Notes: generated by a model from the letters alone, not told the origin. A stretch of DNA of 64,000 nucleotides from Phycicoccus sp. HDW14 (GCF_011383005.1 NZ_CP049935.1:372001-436000), one strand, 5' to 3'; numbered from the stretch's first letter, positions 19,102-29,634 are shown. A program made the numbers and translations.

Positions 19102-21192
19102 TCAGGCGGTGGTCGTCGGCTCGGCGAGCCGGAGGAACTCGAGGTGGCGCTCGTAGTGGTCGAGGCAGTCGTGGATCACCTGGGCGGCCGACCACCCCAT
19201 GACGTCGTACCCCTGCCCGCCGTCGGCGAGGTGCACCTCGAGGCGGGCGTAGGAGTCGCGGCTCTGCACCATCCGCCCGCCGTACGTCGGCACCGGGGCC
19301 ATCTCGACCTCGACGCGGTAGACGAACGGCGGCTCGGCTCCCGGGGTGCGCAGGGTGACCGACGGGCTCTCGCCGTCGAGGTCGGCCTCGCAGGTCGCCT
19401 CGACCTCGTGGCGGCAGAGCTCCTCCCCGACCTCGGCGAGGGCGGGGGCCACCACCTTACGGAGGTGCTCCAGGGCGTCGCGTCGGTCCACGAAGTTGGT
19501 CGCGCGGGCCAGCCGCGCCCGCCAGGACGTCGCGCGGTCCTCGCGCCGGGCGGTCGCGGCCCGGGCCGAGAGCAGGCCGTACATGCTCTGGGTCCGGCTG
19601 TCCGCCCGCCGGCCCTCGACCCGCAGCGCCCGCACGAGCCCGACCATGACGAGGACGAGGACGACGGCGAAGGGCAGCCCGAAGATGATCGTCGCGTACT
19701 GCAGGGCCGTGATGCCGCCGACGAGGAGCATCGCGATGGTCAGCAGCCCGGTGGCCGCCGCCCAGGTGATGCGCAGCCAGCCCGCGGCGTCCTCGGTGAG
19801 GTCGCCGAGCCGGCTCGTGAGGTTGGCCATGACCAGGGCCCCGGAGTCGGCCGAGGTGACGTAGAAGAGCAGGCCGACGAAGAAGGCCAGCCCGATGACG
19901 AGCTTGCCGGCGGGGTACTGCGAGAGCAGGTCGTAGAAGCCGACGCCCGTGAAGTCCTGCGCCGTCTCGGCGAACGTCGTGTCGCCGTCCCGGATCCGCT
20001 CGATCGCCGCGTTCCCGAAGATCGAGATCCACATGACGATGTACGCGAACGGGATGACCAGCGTGCCGAGCACGAACTGGCGGATGGTCCGGCCCCGGGA
20101 GATGCGCGCGAGGAAGAGCCCGACGAAGGACGCCCAGGCGACCCACCAGGCCCAGAAGAAGAGCGTCCAGGTGCTCATCCACGTCGCGTTGTCGACGAAC
20201 GGGAAGGTCTCCATCGTCTTGGCGGGGAAGGTCCGCAGGAAGTCGCCGACGTTGGCGACGGCCCCGTTGAGCAGCAGCGCCGTGTTGCCGGTGACGAGCA
20301 CCCACGCCGCGAGCCCGAGGGCGAGGAGCACGTTGAGCTGGGACAGGAAGCGGATGCCGCGGTCGACGCCCGTCGTCGCGGAGACGGCCGCCATGACGAC
20401 CGCCAGGGTGGCGAGCGCGATCTGCGCACCGGTGCCGACCCCGACCCCGAAGAGGACGTTGAGCCCGACGTTGAGGAACACGACGCCGATGCCGAGCGAG
20501 GTCGCGACGCCGAAGATGGTGCCCAGCACCGCCGCGGTGTCGACGGCGTGCCCGAGGGGCCCGTCGATCCGCTTGCCGAGCACCGGGGCCAGGGCCGAGC
20601 GGACGGCCAGCGGCAGGCCCTTGCGGTAGCAGAAGTAGCCGAGCGCCAGGCCCATCAGCGCGTACATGCCCCAGCCGGTGACCCCGTAGTGGAAGAGGGT
20701 CCAGACGGTGGCGTCGCGGGCGGCGTCGATGCTCTCGGGGGCCGGGCCGCCCTCCGGCGGGGCCATGTACTGGGTGGCCGGCTCGACGACGGAGTAGAAC
20801 ATCACGTCGGTGCCGATGCCCGCGGCGAAGAGCATCGAGGCCCACGCGAAGGTCGAGAACTCGGGGCGGGAGTGGTCGGGCCCGAGCCGGACCTGGCCGT
20901 AGCGCGAGAGGCCGAGCCACACGACGAAGCCCAGCACGGCCGTCGCGAGGAGCACGTAGAACCAGCCGAACCACGCGGTGGCCCACGTCGTGGCCTCGCC
21001 GAGCGCGTTCTCGGCCGAGGCCGGCGCGACCAGGGCCCAGAGCGCCACGACGAGGACGCCCACGAGCGAGGCGACGAACACCGGCGTGCGCACCGGCGGG
21101 CCGCCGAGGACACCCGTCGTCCCGGCGCCGTCCGGCGCGGTGCCGCCGTCCTGCGGGGTGTCGGTCGGTGGGGTGTCGGTCGCGGCGCTCAT
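19102..21192 (-). CDS. betT: Choline transporter of the BCCT family
   Basis: A 696-residue carrier with about twelve membrane helices and a long cytosolic C-terminal domain of roughly 170 residues, the arrangement of E. coli BetT (677 residues). The conserved BCCT core is seen in AGIGTDVMFYSVVEPATQY, FFWAWWVAWASFVGLFLARI and SRGRTIRQFVLG. The TM3 motif AGIGTD, rather than GMGIG, points to a BetT-like carrier, which is proton-coupled, rather than a sodium-coupled BetP. It follows betA by 17 bases with a GGAGG site before the ATG, so betB-betA-betT form an operon for choline import and oxidation to glycine betaine. Confidence 0.9.
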   Translation of the reverse strand: MSAATDTPPTDTPQDGGTAPDGAGTTGVLGGPPVRTPVFVASLVGVLVVALWALVAPASAENALGEATTWATAWFGWFYVLLATAVLGFVVWLGLSRYGQVRLGPDHSRPEFSTFAWASMLFAAGIGTDVMFYSVVEPATQYMAPPEGGPAPESIDAARDATVWTLFHYGVTGWGMYALMGLALGYFCYRKGLPLAVRSALAPVLGKRIDGPLGHAVDTAAVLGTIFGVATSLGIGVVFLNVGLNVLFGVGVGTGAQIALATLAVVMAAVSATTGVDRGIRFLSQLNVLLALGLAAWVLVTGNTALLLNGAVANVGDFLRTFPAKTMETFPFVDNATWMSTWTLFFWAWWVAWASFVGLFLARISRGRTIRQFVLGTLVIPFAYIVMWISIFGNAAIERIRDGDTTFAETAQDFTGVGFYDLLSQYPAGKLVIGLAFFVGLLFYVTSADSGALVMANLTSRLGDLTEDAAGWLRITWAAATGLLTIAMLLVGGITALQYATIIFGLPFAVVLVLVMVGLVRALRVEGRRADSRTQSMYGLLSARAATARREDRATSWRARLARATNFVDRRDALEHLRKVVAPALAEVGEELCRHEVEATCEADLDGESPSVTLRTPGAEPPFVYRVEVEMAPVPTYGGRMVQSRDSYARLEVHLADGGQGYDVMGWSAAQVIHDCLDHYERHLEFLRLAEPTTTA

Positions 21193-21209
21193 CGGGTCCT
21201 CCAGGGGGA

Positions 21210-22937
21210 TCAGGTGGTCGGCGGGTCGAGCGGGCTCCCGGCGCGCAGGTCGTACCAGGGGGCGTCGGAGGGCGGCAGCGGCGCCGCACCGCGGATGAGG
21301 TCCGCGGCCTTCTCGGCGAGCATGACGACCGGTGCGTAGATGTTGCCGTTGGTCACGTACGGCATCGCGCTGGCGTCGACGACCCGCAGGCCCTCGGTGC
21401 CGTGCACCCGCATCGACGCGGGGTCGAGCACCGAGAGGTCGTCGGTGCCCATCCGGGCCGTGCAGCTGGGGTGGAGCGCGGTCTCGGCGTCGGCGCGCAC
21501 CCAGTCGAGGATCTGCTCGTCTGTCTCGACCTGCGCCCCGGGTGAGATCTCGCCGCCGTCGTACGGTGCGAACGCGGGCTGGGAGAGGATGTCGCGCGAG
21601 ACCCGGATCGCTTCGACCCACTCGCGCCGGTCCTGGTCGGTCGAGAGGTAGTTGAACTGCATCGCCGGCTTCATCCGCGGGTCGGCGCTGCGGATGCGCA
21701 GCCAGCCCCGGGCGTCGGAGTACATCGGTCCGATGTGCACCTGGTAGCCGTGGCCCTCGACCGGGCTCGAGCCGTCGTACCGGATGGCGATGGGCAGGAA
21801 GTGGAACATGAGGTTCGGGTAGTCGACCTCGTCGTTGCTCCGGACGAACCCGCCTCCCTCGAAGTGGTTCGTCGCCCCGAGTCCCTTGCGCAGGAACAGC
21901 CACTCGGCGGCCAGCTTCGGCCGGTTCCGGTAGGCCAGCCCCGGCGCGATCGACACCGGCTGGGTCGAGCTGTGCTGGATGTAGACCTCGAGGTGGTCCT
22001 GGAGGTGCTCGCCCACCCCGCGCAGCCCGGAGACGACGTCGATGCCGAGCGGCCGCAGCAGCCCGGGGTCGCCGACGCCCGAGAGCTGGAGCAGCTGCGG
22101 GGTGTTGATGGCACCGCCGGAGAGGATGACCTCGCCGGCCCGCACCGTGTGCCGGCGCCCCATGACCGAGTACTCGACGCCGACCGCCCGGGTGCCCTCG
22201 AAGAGCACCTTCGTCGTCAGCGCGAGGGTGCGGACGTGGAGGTTCGGGCGGTGGAGCACCGGGTGGAGGTAGGCCCGGGCCGCCGAGAGCCGGCGGCCGC
22301 GGTGCACGTTGCGGTCGAAGGGCGCGAAGCCCTCCTGGCGGTAGCCGTTGACGTCGCTGGTGCGCGGGTAGCCGGCCTGGACGGTGGCCTCGAAGAAGGC
22401 GGTGAAGAGCGGGTTGGTGGCGGGGCCGCGCTCGAGGACCAGCGGGCCGTCGCCGCCGCGCCACTCGTCGGCGCCGGCGAGGCAGGTCTCCATCTTCTTG
22501 AAGTACGGGAGGCAGTGCGCGAAGTCCCAGTCGGACATCCCCGGGTCGGCGCCCCAGCGCTCGTAGTCCTTGGGGTTGCCGCGCTGGAAGATCATCCCGT
22601 TGATCGAGCTCGACCCGCCGAGGACCTTGCCGCGCGCGTGGTAGACCCGCCGGCCGTTCATGTGCGGCTCGGGCTCGGACTCGTACTTCCAGTCGTAGAA
22701 CCGGCTCCCGATGGGGAAGGGCAGCGCCGCCGGCATGTGGATGAACGGGTCGATGCGCAGGTCGCTGCGGCCGGCCTCGAGGACGAGCACCGTGGTGCCG
22801 GCGTCCTCGGACAGCCGGTTGGCCAGGACGCAGCCGGCGCTGCCGCCCCCGACGACGACGTAGTCGACGCGGTCGGGCACCTCGGCCAGGGTGGTCCGGT
22901 CGCGGAGGGCGGCGAGGCGGTCGGTGACGGCGCTCAC
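21210..22937 (-). CDS. betA: Choline dehydrogenase (GMC oxidoreductase)
   Basis: A 575-residue FAD enzyme of the glucose-methanol-choline family. The N-terminal dinucleotide motif is [19 protein letters not shown], the signature region is [20 protein letters not shown], the second signature is [20 protein letters not shown], and the catalytic C-terminal region has [10 protein letters not shown] and [19 protein letters not shown]. It oxidises choline to betaine aldehyde and can carry on to glycine betaine. The GTG at 22937 overlaps the probable stop of betB (GTGA). Given the betB and betT neighbours, assignment as choline dehydrogenase is well supported, although other GMC alcohol oxidases have the same motifs. 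Confidence 0.9.
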   Translation of the reverse strand: MSAVTDRLAALRDRTTLAEVPDRVDYVVVGGGSAGCVLANRLSEDAGTTVLVLEAGRSDLRIDPFIHMPAALPFPIGSRFYDWKYESEPEPHMNGRRVYHARGKVLGGSSSINGMIFQRGNPKDYERWGADPGMSDWDFAHCLPYFKKMETCLAGADEWRGGDGPLVLERGPATNPLFTAFFEATVQAGYPRTSDVNGYRQEGFAPFDRNVHRGRRLSAARAYLHPVLHRPNLHVRTLALTTKVLFEGTRAVGVEYSVMGRRHTVRAGEVILSGGAINTPQLLQLSGVGDPGLLRPLGIDVVSGLRGVGEHLQDHLEVYIQHSSTQPVSIAPGLAYRNRPKLAAEWLFLRKGLGATNHFEGGGFVRSNDEVDYPNLMFHFLPIAIRYDGSSPVEGHGYQVHIGPMYSDARGWLRIRSADPRMKPAMQFNYLSTDQDRREWVEAIRVSRDILSQPAFAPYDGGEISPGAQVETDEQILDWVRADAETALHPSCTARMGTDDLSVLDPASMRVHGTEGLRVVDASAMPYVTNGNIYAPVVMLAEKAADLIRGAAPLPPSDAPWYDLRAGSPLDPPTT

Positions 22938-24401
22938 GAGAACCACCCCGTGGGGCGGGCGCGGTGTTCTCCCACACGTGCTTGGTCTCCTGGTACTCCT
23001 CGAGGCCGAGCTCACCGAGCTCGCGGCCGATGCCGGACTGCTTGTGCCCGCCCCACTCCGCGGGGCGACGTAGGGGTGGTAGTCGTTGATCCAGACCGTG
23101 CCGAGCCGCAGCGCGCGGGCGACCCGCCGGGCGCGCTCGGGGTCGGAGGTCCACACGGCGCCGGCGAGGCCGTAGATCGTGCCGTTGGCCAGCGCGACCG
23201 CCTCCTCCTCGGTGCGGAAGGTCTCGACGGTGAGCACCGGGCCGAACGACTCCTCCTGGACGACGTGCATGTCGACCGTGCACCGGTCGAGGACCGTCGG
23301 GAGGTAGTAGTAGCCGCTCGCCAGCCGCTCGTCGTCGGGCCGCCTTCCGCCGCAGCGCAACCGGGCCCCCTCGGCGATGCCACGCGCGACGTAGTCCTCG
23401 ACCTTGGCCAGGTGGGCGGCACTGGTCAGCGAGCCGGTCTGGGCGTCCTCGTCGAAGGGCGGGCCCATCCGGATGTGCCGGGCCCGCTCGACGATCGCGT
23501 CGACGACCTCCGCGGCCACCGTCTCCTCGATCAGGAGCCGGGCGCCGGCCGAGCAGACCTGCCCGGAGTGGAGGAACACCGCGGTCATCGCGTTGTCGAT
23601 GGCCGCCTCGCGGTCGGCGTCGGCGAAGACGATGTTCGGGTTCTTGCCGCCGAGCTCGAGGGCGACCCGCTTCACCGTGCCGGCGGCCTCGCGCATCAGG
23701 TGCTTGCCGACGGCCAGGCTGCCGGTGAACGAGACGAGGTCGACGCGTGGGTCGGTGGACAGCGGTGCGGCACAGCCGGGCCCGGTGCCGAGGACCAGGT
23801 TGGCGACCCCGGCAGGGACCCCGGCCTCCTCGATCGCCCGCACCATGAGGATGGTCGAGTGCGGGGTGATCTCGCTGGGCTTGAGGACGAAGGTGTTGCC
23901 GGCCAGCAGGCAGGGCGCGACCTTCCAGCTGGCCTGCAGCAGGGGGTAGTTCCACGGCGTGATGAGCGAGCAGACGCCGATGGGCTCGCGGACGACCCGG
24001 CTCCGGACGTGCTCCTGCCCGGGGTCGACCTCGCGCGGCCGCTCGACGTCCTCGCCCTTGCCGGCGTAGAACCGGAAGACGCTGACGACGTCGGCGACGT
24101 CGAGCTTGGCCTCCTCGAAGCGCTTGCCGGTGTCGAGGGCCTCGGCGCGGGCGATCTCGTCGGTGTCGCGCTCGAGGGCGTCGGCGACTCGCCCGAGGGC
24201 GGCGGCCCGCTCGGTGGGCGGGGTGTCGCGCCAGCGGCCGTCGTCGGCGGCCCGCCGGGCGGCGTCGATGGCCCGCAGGGTGTCGGTCTCGTCGGCCTCG
24301 TCGACCTCGCCGACGAGCGTGCCGTCGGCCGGGCAGACGATGGTGCGCCGGCCGCCGGCGGAAGCGCCGACCCAGGTGCCGTCGAGGTACAGGTCGGCCA
24401 T
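22934..24401 (-). pseudogene. betB: Betaine-aldehyde dehydrogenase (two frameshifts as sequenced)
   Basis: An aldehyde dehydrogenase of about 489 residues after repair. It oxidises betaine aldehyde to glycine betaine with NAD(P)+. The catalytic Glu is in [14 protein letters not shown] and the nucleophilic Cys in [35 protein letters not shown] is a family block. The frame breaks at the GGGG run 23062-23065, where one extra base gives [20 protein letters not shown], and again near 22952-22959, where one extra base gives a C-terminus ending RPTGWFS and a stop overlapping the betA start. First gene of the bet operon. Confidence 0.9.
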
Positions 24402-24479
24402 GGTCGTCCTGACTGTCGGGGTGGGGGGACGGATGGACCACCCTTTCGGAGGGGCGGCGGGGTCGTCAAGGGCCGCAGG

Positions 24480-25805
24480 TCACCGGCGCTCCACCGACGG
24501 TCGGATCGTCCGCCCCGGCGAGCGTTCGCCGAGCCAGCGGATGATGACCTCGGCGGCCAGGCTCCCGCCGTCGACGCCGGCGTAGCGTGCCGCCGCAGCG
24601 CGCGCCGCGGCGGCGAATGCGGGTTCCTCGAGCAGGCGGGTGATCGCCGCAGGGAGCGCAGTCGTCGCGGCGGCGGCGGGCGCCATCCGGATGGCGCTGC
24701 CGAGACGCTCGGCGACGGCCACGTTGAGCTCCTGCTCCCCGTGGTACGGGAGGCCGACGAACGGTGTGCCGGAGGCCAGCGCGGTCTGCACGCTGCCCTG
24801 CCCGCCCATGACGACCGCCGCGGCCACGCGCGGCATCACGAGGTGGTTCGGCAGGGTCCCCGTGACGAGGGTGTGCTCGTCGGCGAGGTCGGCGAGGTCG
24901 TGCGGTGTCGCGACGAGGAGGCGGCGCCCGCTCGTCCGGGCGCTCTCCACCACGGCGCGCAGCAGGGTCTCCGTGACCGAGGTCAGGGCGACGAGGACGG
25001 TCGGCCCGTCGGCGAGGAATGCCTCGACGGCCGCCGGGACGGGCAGGTCGAGGCGTGCGTAGAGGGGCCCGCTCCAGCGGAAGGACGTGCCGCGGCGCAC
25101 GCGCAGGGGCCACCGTGGGCGCCACTCCTCCAGATCCCGGGTCGTGAGCCCGAGCACCTCGGGGAGCTCGGTGACGAGGGTGAGGTCGGCGCACATCAGC
25201 GAGAGCATGTTCGGCAGCGGATCGACCCCGCGGTCGCGGGCGTGCCGGTTGAGCTGCGCGACGGGACCGCGGATGAAGGCCGGGGCCCGGTTCGCCACCA
25301 GCTGCTGGACCCGGAGCGGTAGTCGCGCCAGGTTCGGGTCCGGCGGGTTGACGGCGGCGGGGCACAGGCCGCGGGCGAGCACAGGGGGGACGAAGGAGCC
25401 GCCGTGCTCGCTCGCGAGGGGCACGCCGGCGATCCGCGTGGAGAGGTAGGCCGACAGGGTGAAGCCGGTGACCACGAGGTCGGCGTCGAGGTGGCGGATC
25501 AGTGCCACCTCGGAGTCCACGGCCGCCCGCAGCTCGTCGTCGGTGAAGAAGTCGTGCCGCGTCCGGGGCCCCATCGCGAGGACGGCCTCGAGGAAGGCGG
25601 CCTCGGACTCCGGTGTGACCGGTGGGTCGAGCCTCGTGGCCGTGAACCCGGCGGCGTCGATGAGATGGGCATGGCTGCCGCCGCGGGTGCCGAAGGCGAC
25701 CGGTAGGCCGCGGGCCCGCAGGGCGCGGGCGATCTCGATCGCACGGGAGACCTCGGAGAGGAACTGCGCGTTGGGGAGCATGAGGATCACGGCTGACACC
25801 TCCAT
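24480..25805 (-). CDS. UDP-glycosyltransferase-like GT1 family protein
   Basis: A 441-residue GT-B fold glycosyltransferase. The N-terminal acceptor domain starts VILMLPNAQFLSEVSRAIEI, and the C-terminal donor-binding domain has VMPRVAAAVVMGGQGSVQTA and GTPFVGLPYHGEQELNVAVA, which is the macrolide/UGT-type nucleotide-sugar signature region. Acceptor and sugar are unknown; such enzymes often glycosylate small hydrophobic molecules or antibiotics. It is divergent from a MarR regulator with only 23 bases between start codons, an arrangement that suggests the regulator responds to the enzyme's substrate, by inference. Confidence 0.8.
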   Translation of the reverse strand: MEVSAVILMLPNAQFLSEVSRAIEIARALRARGLPVAFGTRGGSHAHLIDAAGFTATRLDPPVTPESEAAFLEAVLAMGPRTRHDFFTDDELRAAVDSEVALIRHLDADLVVTGFTLSAYLSTRIAGVPLASEHGGSFVPPVLARGLCPAAVNPPDPNLARLPLRVQQLVANRAPAFIRGPVAQLNRHARDRGVDPLPNMLSLMCADLTLVTELPEVLGLTTRDLEEWRPRWPLRVRRGTSFRWSGPLYARLDLPVPAAVEAFLADGPTVLVALTSVTETLLRAVVESARTSGRRLLVATPHDLADLADEHTLVTGTLPNHLVMPRVAAAVVMGGQGSVQTALASGTPFVGLPYHGEQELNVAVAERLGSAIRMAPAAAATTALPAAITRLLEEPAFAAAARAAAARYAGVDGGSLAAEVIIRWLGERSPGRTIRPSVERR

Positions 25806-25817
25806 CGGATTTACGTA

Positions 25818-25828
25818 AGGTATTACCT
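25818..25828. promoter_or_regulatory. Candidate MarR operator between glycosyltransferase and marR
   Basis: AGGTA-T-TACCT, a perfect 5-base inverted repeat with a one-base centre, directly before the MarR start codon and next to the palindrome TTACGTAA (25811-25818). This AT-rich patch stands out in a GC-rich region and sits between the two divergent start codons. Confidence 0.45.
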
Positions 25829-26311
25829 ATGTCGCCCGAGGTCCATCCCCTCCTTCCCGCCGATCCCAGCGTGCGGCTCTTCCGCGTGGTGCTCACCCTC
25901 GCGACCCACCTGCGCACCCGGATGGACCAGCGGCTGGGCGCCGTGGACCTGACGACCCAGCAGGCCGGAGTCCTCACGTTCGTGAGCGCGCACCCCGGCT
26001 CCCCGACCCTGGGCGAGGTCGCCCGAGCGCTGGGCACCTCGCACCAGAACGCGCGTCAGGTGGTCGCCGCACTCGAGCGCAAGGACCTGCTCGAGGTCCG
26101 CGCTGACGCCTCGGACGGGCGGGTCCGCCGGCTGGCGGTCACCCACCGGGTGGCCGCGACGTTCGCGGAGCGCGACCTCGAGGACCACCAGGAAGTGCGC
26201 CGCTGGCTGGCCCCCCTCACGGACGACGAGCAACGCCACGTCGCGGCGCTGCTGACCCGGGTGCTGGCCGAGCTCGGGTCGGCGCAGGGGCGCGGCACCC
26301 GAGGGCCCTGA
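25829..26311 (+). CDS. MarR family transcriptional regulator
   Basis: A 160-residue MarR-type winged-helix protein. The DNA-binding core is LTTQQAGVLTFVSAHPGSPT, LGEVARALGTSHQNARQVVA and ALERKDLLEVRADASDGRVR, ending in the beta-wing with the Asp-x-Arg motif. It probably represses itself and the divergent glycosyltransferase through the inverted repeat next to its start. The start codon abuts that repeat, so a leaderless transcript or a slightly downstream start (GTG at 25871) is possible. It converges with sdaA. Confidence 0.85.
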   Translation: MSPEVHPLLPADPSVRLFRVVLTLATHLRTRMDQRLGAVDLTTQQAGVLTFVSAHPGSPTLGEVARALGTSHQNARQVVAALERKDLLEVRADASDGRVRRLAVTHRVAATFAERDLEDHQEVRRWLAPLTDDEQRHVAALLTRVLAELGSAQGRGTRGP

Positions 26312-26340
26312 CCCGCCGGCCCCGGCGCGGCGTCAGCGGG

Positions 26341-27729
26341 TCAGCACTCGATGACGTTGACGGCCAGGCCGCCCCGCGCCGTCTCCTTGTACTTGACCTT
26401 CATGTCGCGCCCGGTGTCGCGCATCGTCTTGATGGCCTTGTCGAGCGAGACGACGGCGCTGCGGCCGTCGCCGCGCAGCGACAGCCGGGCGGCCGTGATG
26501 GCCTTGACCGACGCGACGGCGTTGCGCTCGATGCAGGGGATCTGGACCAGCCCGCCGACCGGGTCGCAGGTGAGCCCGAGGTTGTGCTCGATGCCGATCT
26601 CGGCGGCGTTCTCGACCTGGCGCGGCGTGCCGCCCAGCACCTCGGCGAGGGCCCCGGCGGCCATCGAGCAGGCCGAGCCGACCTCGCCCTGGCAGCCGAC
26701 CTCGGCGCCGGAGATCGAGGCGTTCTCCTTGTAGAGCGTGCCGATGGCCGCGGCGGTGAGGAGGAAGCGGACCACCCCGTCGTCGTCGGCCCCCGGCACG
26801 AAGCGCGTGTAGTAGTGCAGGACGGCGGGGATGATGCCCGCCGCGCCGTTCGTCGGTGCCGTGACGATGCGCCCGCCCGAGGCGTTCTCCTCGTTGACGG
26901 CGAGGGCGTAGAGCGTCACCCAGTCCATCGCGGCGAGCGGGTCGCCGGGGTGCTCGCCGCGCAGCTGGCGCACCAGCCGGGGCGCGCGGCGCTGCACCTT
27001 GAGCCCACCGGGCAGCACGCCGTCGGTGCGGCACCCGTTGTCGACGCACTCCTGCATGACCTCCCAGAGGTGCAGGAGGCCGGAGCGGACCTCGGCCTCG
27101 GTGCGCCACGACAGCTCGTTGGCGAGCATGACGCCGCTGACCGGGAGGCCGCTCTCGTCGCACTGGGCCATCAGCTGCTCGCCGGTGGTGAACGGGTAGC
27201 GGACGGGTGTGTGGTCGGGGACGATCTCGTTCTGCCCCACCTCGTCCTGGTCGAGGACGAAGCCGCCGCCCACCGAGTAGTACTCGCGGGTGAGCAGCGG
27301 CTCCTCGTCGTCGGCCGGCTCGGGCGAGGCCCACGCCGTGAAGCGCATCCCGTTGGAGTGGAAGGGCAGCGTGGCCCGGCGGTGCAGGACGACGTCGGTG
27401 TCGGGGTCGCAGCGCACGTCGTGGGTGCCGCCCAGGTGGAGCACCGCGGCGGCGCGCACCTCGTCGACCCGGCCTTCGGCGGCCCGGGGGTCGGTCGACT
27501 CGGGGGCCTCGCCCTCGAGGCCGAGGAGGACGGCCTTGACCGAGCCGTGCCCGTGCCCGGTGGCGCCGAGCGAGCCGAACAGCTCGGCGCGCACGCGGCC
27601 GACCCGCTCGAGGACGCCGGACTCGCGCAGCCCGGCGGCGAAGGTGTGGGCGGCCCTCATGGGTCCGACGGTGTGCGAGCTCGAGGGCCCGATGCCGACG
27701 GAGAAGAGGTCGAAGGAGGAGATGGCCAT
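26341..27729 (-). CDS. sdaA: L-serine ammonia-lyase, single-chain iron-sulfur type
   Basis: A 462-residue L-serine dehydratase with beta and alpha domains fused, as in E. coli SdaA/SdaB. It deaminates L-serine to pyruvate using a 4Fe-4S cluster. Visible are the N-terminal [59 protein letters not shown] and [12 protein letters not shown], which supply the cluster cysteines. In the context of dimethylglycine and glycine production in this window it would complete the route glycine to serine to pyruvate, although glyA is not in view. It converges with marR. Confidence 0.95.
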   Translation of the reverse strand: MAISSFDLFSVGIGPSSSHTVGPMRAAHTFAAGLRESGVLERVGRVRAELFGSLGATGHGHGSVKAVLLGLEGEAPESTDPRAAEGRVDEVRAAAVLHLGGTHDVRCDPDTDVVLHRRATLPFHSNGMRFTAWASPEPADDEEPLLTREYYSVGGGFVLDQDEVGQNEIVPDHTPVRYPFTTGEQLMAQCDESGLPVSGVMLANELSWRTEAEVRSGLLHLWEVMQECVDNGCRTDGVLPGGLKVQRRAPRLVRQLRGEHPGDPLAAMDWVTLYALAVNEENASGGRIVTAPTNGAAGIIPAVLHYYTRFVPGADDDGVVRFLLTAAAIGTLYKENASISGAEVGCQGEVGSACSMAAGALAEVLGGTPRQVENAAEIGIEHNLGLTCDPVGGLVQIPCIERNAVASVKAITAARLSLRGDGRSAVVSLDKAIKTMRDTGRDMKVKYKETARGGLAVNVIEC

Positions 27730-27811
27730 GGCGGGCTCAGTGTGTCACCCGTCGGCGCGTCCTGGGGACGGCCGTCCGGGGCGGTCGGGGGGAACGGCTA
27801 CCGTCGACGGC

Positions 27812-28663
27812 ATGACGACGACGGGGGAGCAGACCGGGCCGCAGCAGGGCGCCCTGCCCGGCATGCCCGAGCCCCTCTGGGGCGGCAGCCCGAGCAAGCT
27901 GCTCGCCTTCCTCGACTGCCCGCGCCGGTACCGGATGTCCTACCTCGACACCCCGCGGCCGGTCGCCCGCGGCCAGCGCGCCCACACCTCGCTCGGCAGC
28001 AGCGTGCACAACGCCCTGCGCGACTGGTGGGACGCCCCCGAGCGCACGCCCGAGGCCGGCGGGCGGCTCGTCGAGAAGGCCTGGATCGACGTCGGCTTCC
28101 GCGACGCCGAGCAGTCCCGGCGCTGGCGGGCCCGGATGCGCGACGCCGTCACCGCCTACCTCGCGACCTCGGGTCCGGTGCAGCGGCCGGTGGGCATCGA
28201 GCGCACGGTCTCGTTCGTCAGCGACGACCTGCGCATCCAGGGCCGCATCGACCGTCTCGACGACCGCGACGGCGAGCTCGTGGTCGTCGACTACAAGACC
28301 TCTCGCCAGGTCTCCACCGAGGACGACGCCCGCACCTCGCTGCCGCTGGCGCTCTACGCCGCGGCGGTCTGGAAGATGTTCCGTCGGCCGGTGCGCCGCG
28401 TCGAGCTGCACCACGTGCCGAGCGGCACGGTGGCCGCCCACGAGCACACCGGCGAGTCCCTCGGCCGGCACGTCGAGCGGGCGCGCTCGATCATGCGCGA
28501 TGCGCGCCGGGCCGACGCCGACTTCGCCCGGCACGGGGCGGAGTCGACGATGTTCCCGCCCGTCACCGGGCCGCTCTGCGGCTGGTGCGACCTGCGCGCC
28601 CACTGCCCCGAGGGGCAGGCGGCGGCTCCCGAGAAGCCCGGCTGGGCCGCGCTCGAGGACTGA
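27812..28663 (+). CDS. RecB-like PD-(D/E)XK nuclease with predicted Fe-S cluster
   Basis: A 283-residue stand-alone RecB-family nuclease. Conserved residues include the His in LGSSVHNALRDWWD, the Asp in GRIDRLDDRDGELVVVDYKT (motif Asp...Asp-Tyr-Lys) and a C-terminal QLPLALYA-like block (TSLPLALYAAAVWKMF). One cysteine near the N-terminus (LDCPRRYR) and three at the C-terminus (CGWCDLRAHC) form the four-cysteine pattern used by AddB and Cas4-type iron-sulfur nucleases. It is widespread in actinobacteria as a single gene; there is no CRISPR array here, so a Cas4 role is not supported. Function probably DNA repair, by inference. Confidence 0.8.
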   Translation: MTTTGEQTGPQQGALPGMPEPLWGGSPSKLLAFLDCPRRYRMSYLDTPRPVARGQRAHTSLGSSVHNALRDWWDAPERTPEAGGRLVEKAWIDVGFRDAEQSRRWRARMRDAVTAYLATSGPVQRPVGIERTVSFVSDDLRIQGRIDRLDDRDGELVVVDYKTSRQVSTEDDARTSLPLALYAAAVWKMFRRPVRRVELHHVPSGTVAAHEHTGESLGRHVERARSIMRDARRADADFARHGAESTMFPPVTGPLCGWCDLRAHCPEGQAAAPEKPGWAALED

Positions 28664-28677
28664 GGGCGACCGGCGGG

Positions 28678-29634
28678 TCAGCCCAGCTCCTCGAGGACGG
28701 CCGGCAGCACCTCGTGCATGTCGCCGATCACCGCGTAGTCGGCCTTGGTGACCATCGGGGCGTCCGGGTCGGTGTTGACGGCGATGATCGTCCGGCTCGA
28801 GGCGCAGCCCGCCCAGTGCTGGATCGACCCCGAGATGCCGCACGCGAGGTAGAGGTCGGGGGCGATCCGCGACCCCGTCTGCCCGACCTGCTCGTGGTGG
28901 GGCCGCCAGCCGAGCGAGGTGACGACGCGTGAGACCCCGACGGCCCCGCCCAGGCGGGTGGCCAGCGCGTCGACGGCGGCGAACCCGTCGGGCCCGCCCG
29001 CGCCCCGGCCGGCCCCGACGACGACCCGCGCCCCGGTGAGCCCCGAGGTGTCGGCCTGCTCGCGCTTCTCGAGCCGCACGACCTGGGCCCGCAGGTCCCG
29101 GGGGTCGACGGTGACCGCGAGCCGCGCCACCGTGGCCGCACCCGCCGCGTCGGCGGGCTTGGCGTCGACCGCGTGGCCGGCCATGGTCAGCAGCCGCACC
29201 CGGCTGTCGACCACGGCCCGCTCGAGCGCGGCCCCGCCGACCACCTGCCGCTGGACGACGAGAGGGTCCAGCGACTCGACGGCGACGACGTTGGCGGCCA
29301 TCCGCAGGCCTCGGCGGGCGGCCACGTGGGCCAGCACCTCCATGCCGCGTCCGGTGCCGGGGGCGAGCACGACGTTCGCCCGGGCGGCGCGGCCGGCGGC
29401 CTCGACGACCGCCGCCCAGGCGGCTGCGGCGTAGCGCTCGAGGGCGGGGTCGACGGCCTCGTGCACAACGGCCACCCCGGCTTCTCGGCAGTCGTCGACC
29501 AGCGCCGGGACGGCCTCGCCGACGACGACCGCGTGCAGGTCGCCGGCGCCCAGGGACCGGGCGAAGGTCAGGGTCTCGCGGGAGACGAGGGAGGCGCGCC
29601 CCTCCTCGACCTCGACGAGCACGACGACGCTCAT
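28678..29634 (-). CDS. etfA: Electron transfer flavoprotein alpha subunit
   Basis: A 318-residue EtfA. The C-terminal FAD-binding domain is clear: GARVVVGAGRGAGG, then HEQVGQTGSRIAPDLYLACG, ISGSIQHWAGC and NTDPDAPM, followed by YAVIGDMHEVLPAV. With EtfB it accepts electrons from flavin dehydrogenases and passes them to the respiratory chain through ETF-quinone oxidoreductase, which is not in this window. The ATG at 29634 overlaps the EtfB stop (ATGA). Because it follows the dimethylglycine-dehydrogenase-like gene in the same operon it is most likely a dedicated acceptor for that enzyme. Confidence 0.93.
   Translation of the reverse strand: MSVVVLVEVEEGRASLVSRETLTFARSLGAGDLHAVVVGEAVPALVDDCREAGVAVVHEAVDPALERYAAAAWAAVVEAAGRAARANVVLAPGTGRGMEVLAHVAARRGLRMAANVVAVESLDPLVVQRQVVGGAALERAVVDSRVRLLTMAGHAVDAKPADAAGAATVARLAVTVDPRDLRAQVVRLEKREQADTSGLTGARVVVGAGRGAGGPDGFAAVDALATRLGGAVGVSRVVTSLGWRPHHEQVGQTGSRIAPDLYLACGISGSIQHWAGCASSRTIIAVNTDPDAPMVTKADYAVIGDMHEVLPAVLEELG

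Noticed and set aside
19102..24441. A single 1779-residue reading frame on the minus strand
   Set aside because: It joins betT in its true frame to out-of-frame Arg/Pro-rich readings of betA and most of betB. The conserved domains show three separate genes.
21735..25322. A 1195-residue frame on the plus strand, and similar long plus-strand frames at 31075-33723 and 36735-38618
   Set aside because: These are antisense shadows of betA/betB, the dehydrogenase and the permeases; their Val/Asp/Gly/Arg-rich sequence has no domains and is expected in very GC-rich DNA.
26309..26343. Terminator between marR and sdaA (TGACCCGC / GCGGGTCA)
   Set aside because: Only an 8-base stem with a 19-base loop overlapping both ends of the genes; too weak to list.
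27812..28663. Cas4 nuclease of a CRISPR system
   Set aside because: The Fe-S RecB-like fold fits Cas4 loosely, but there is no repeat-spacer array and no other cas gene in the window.
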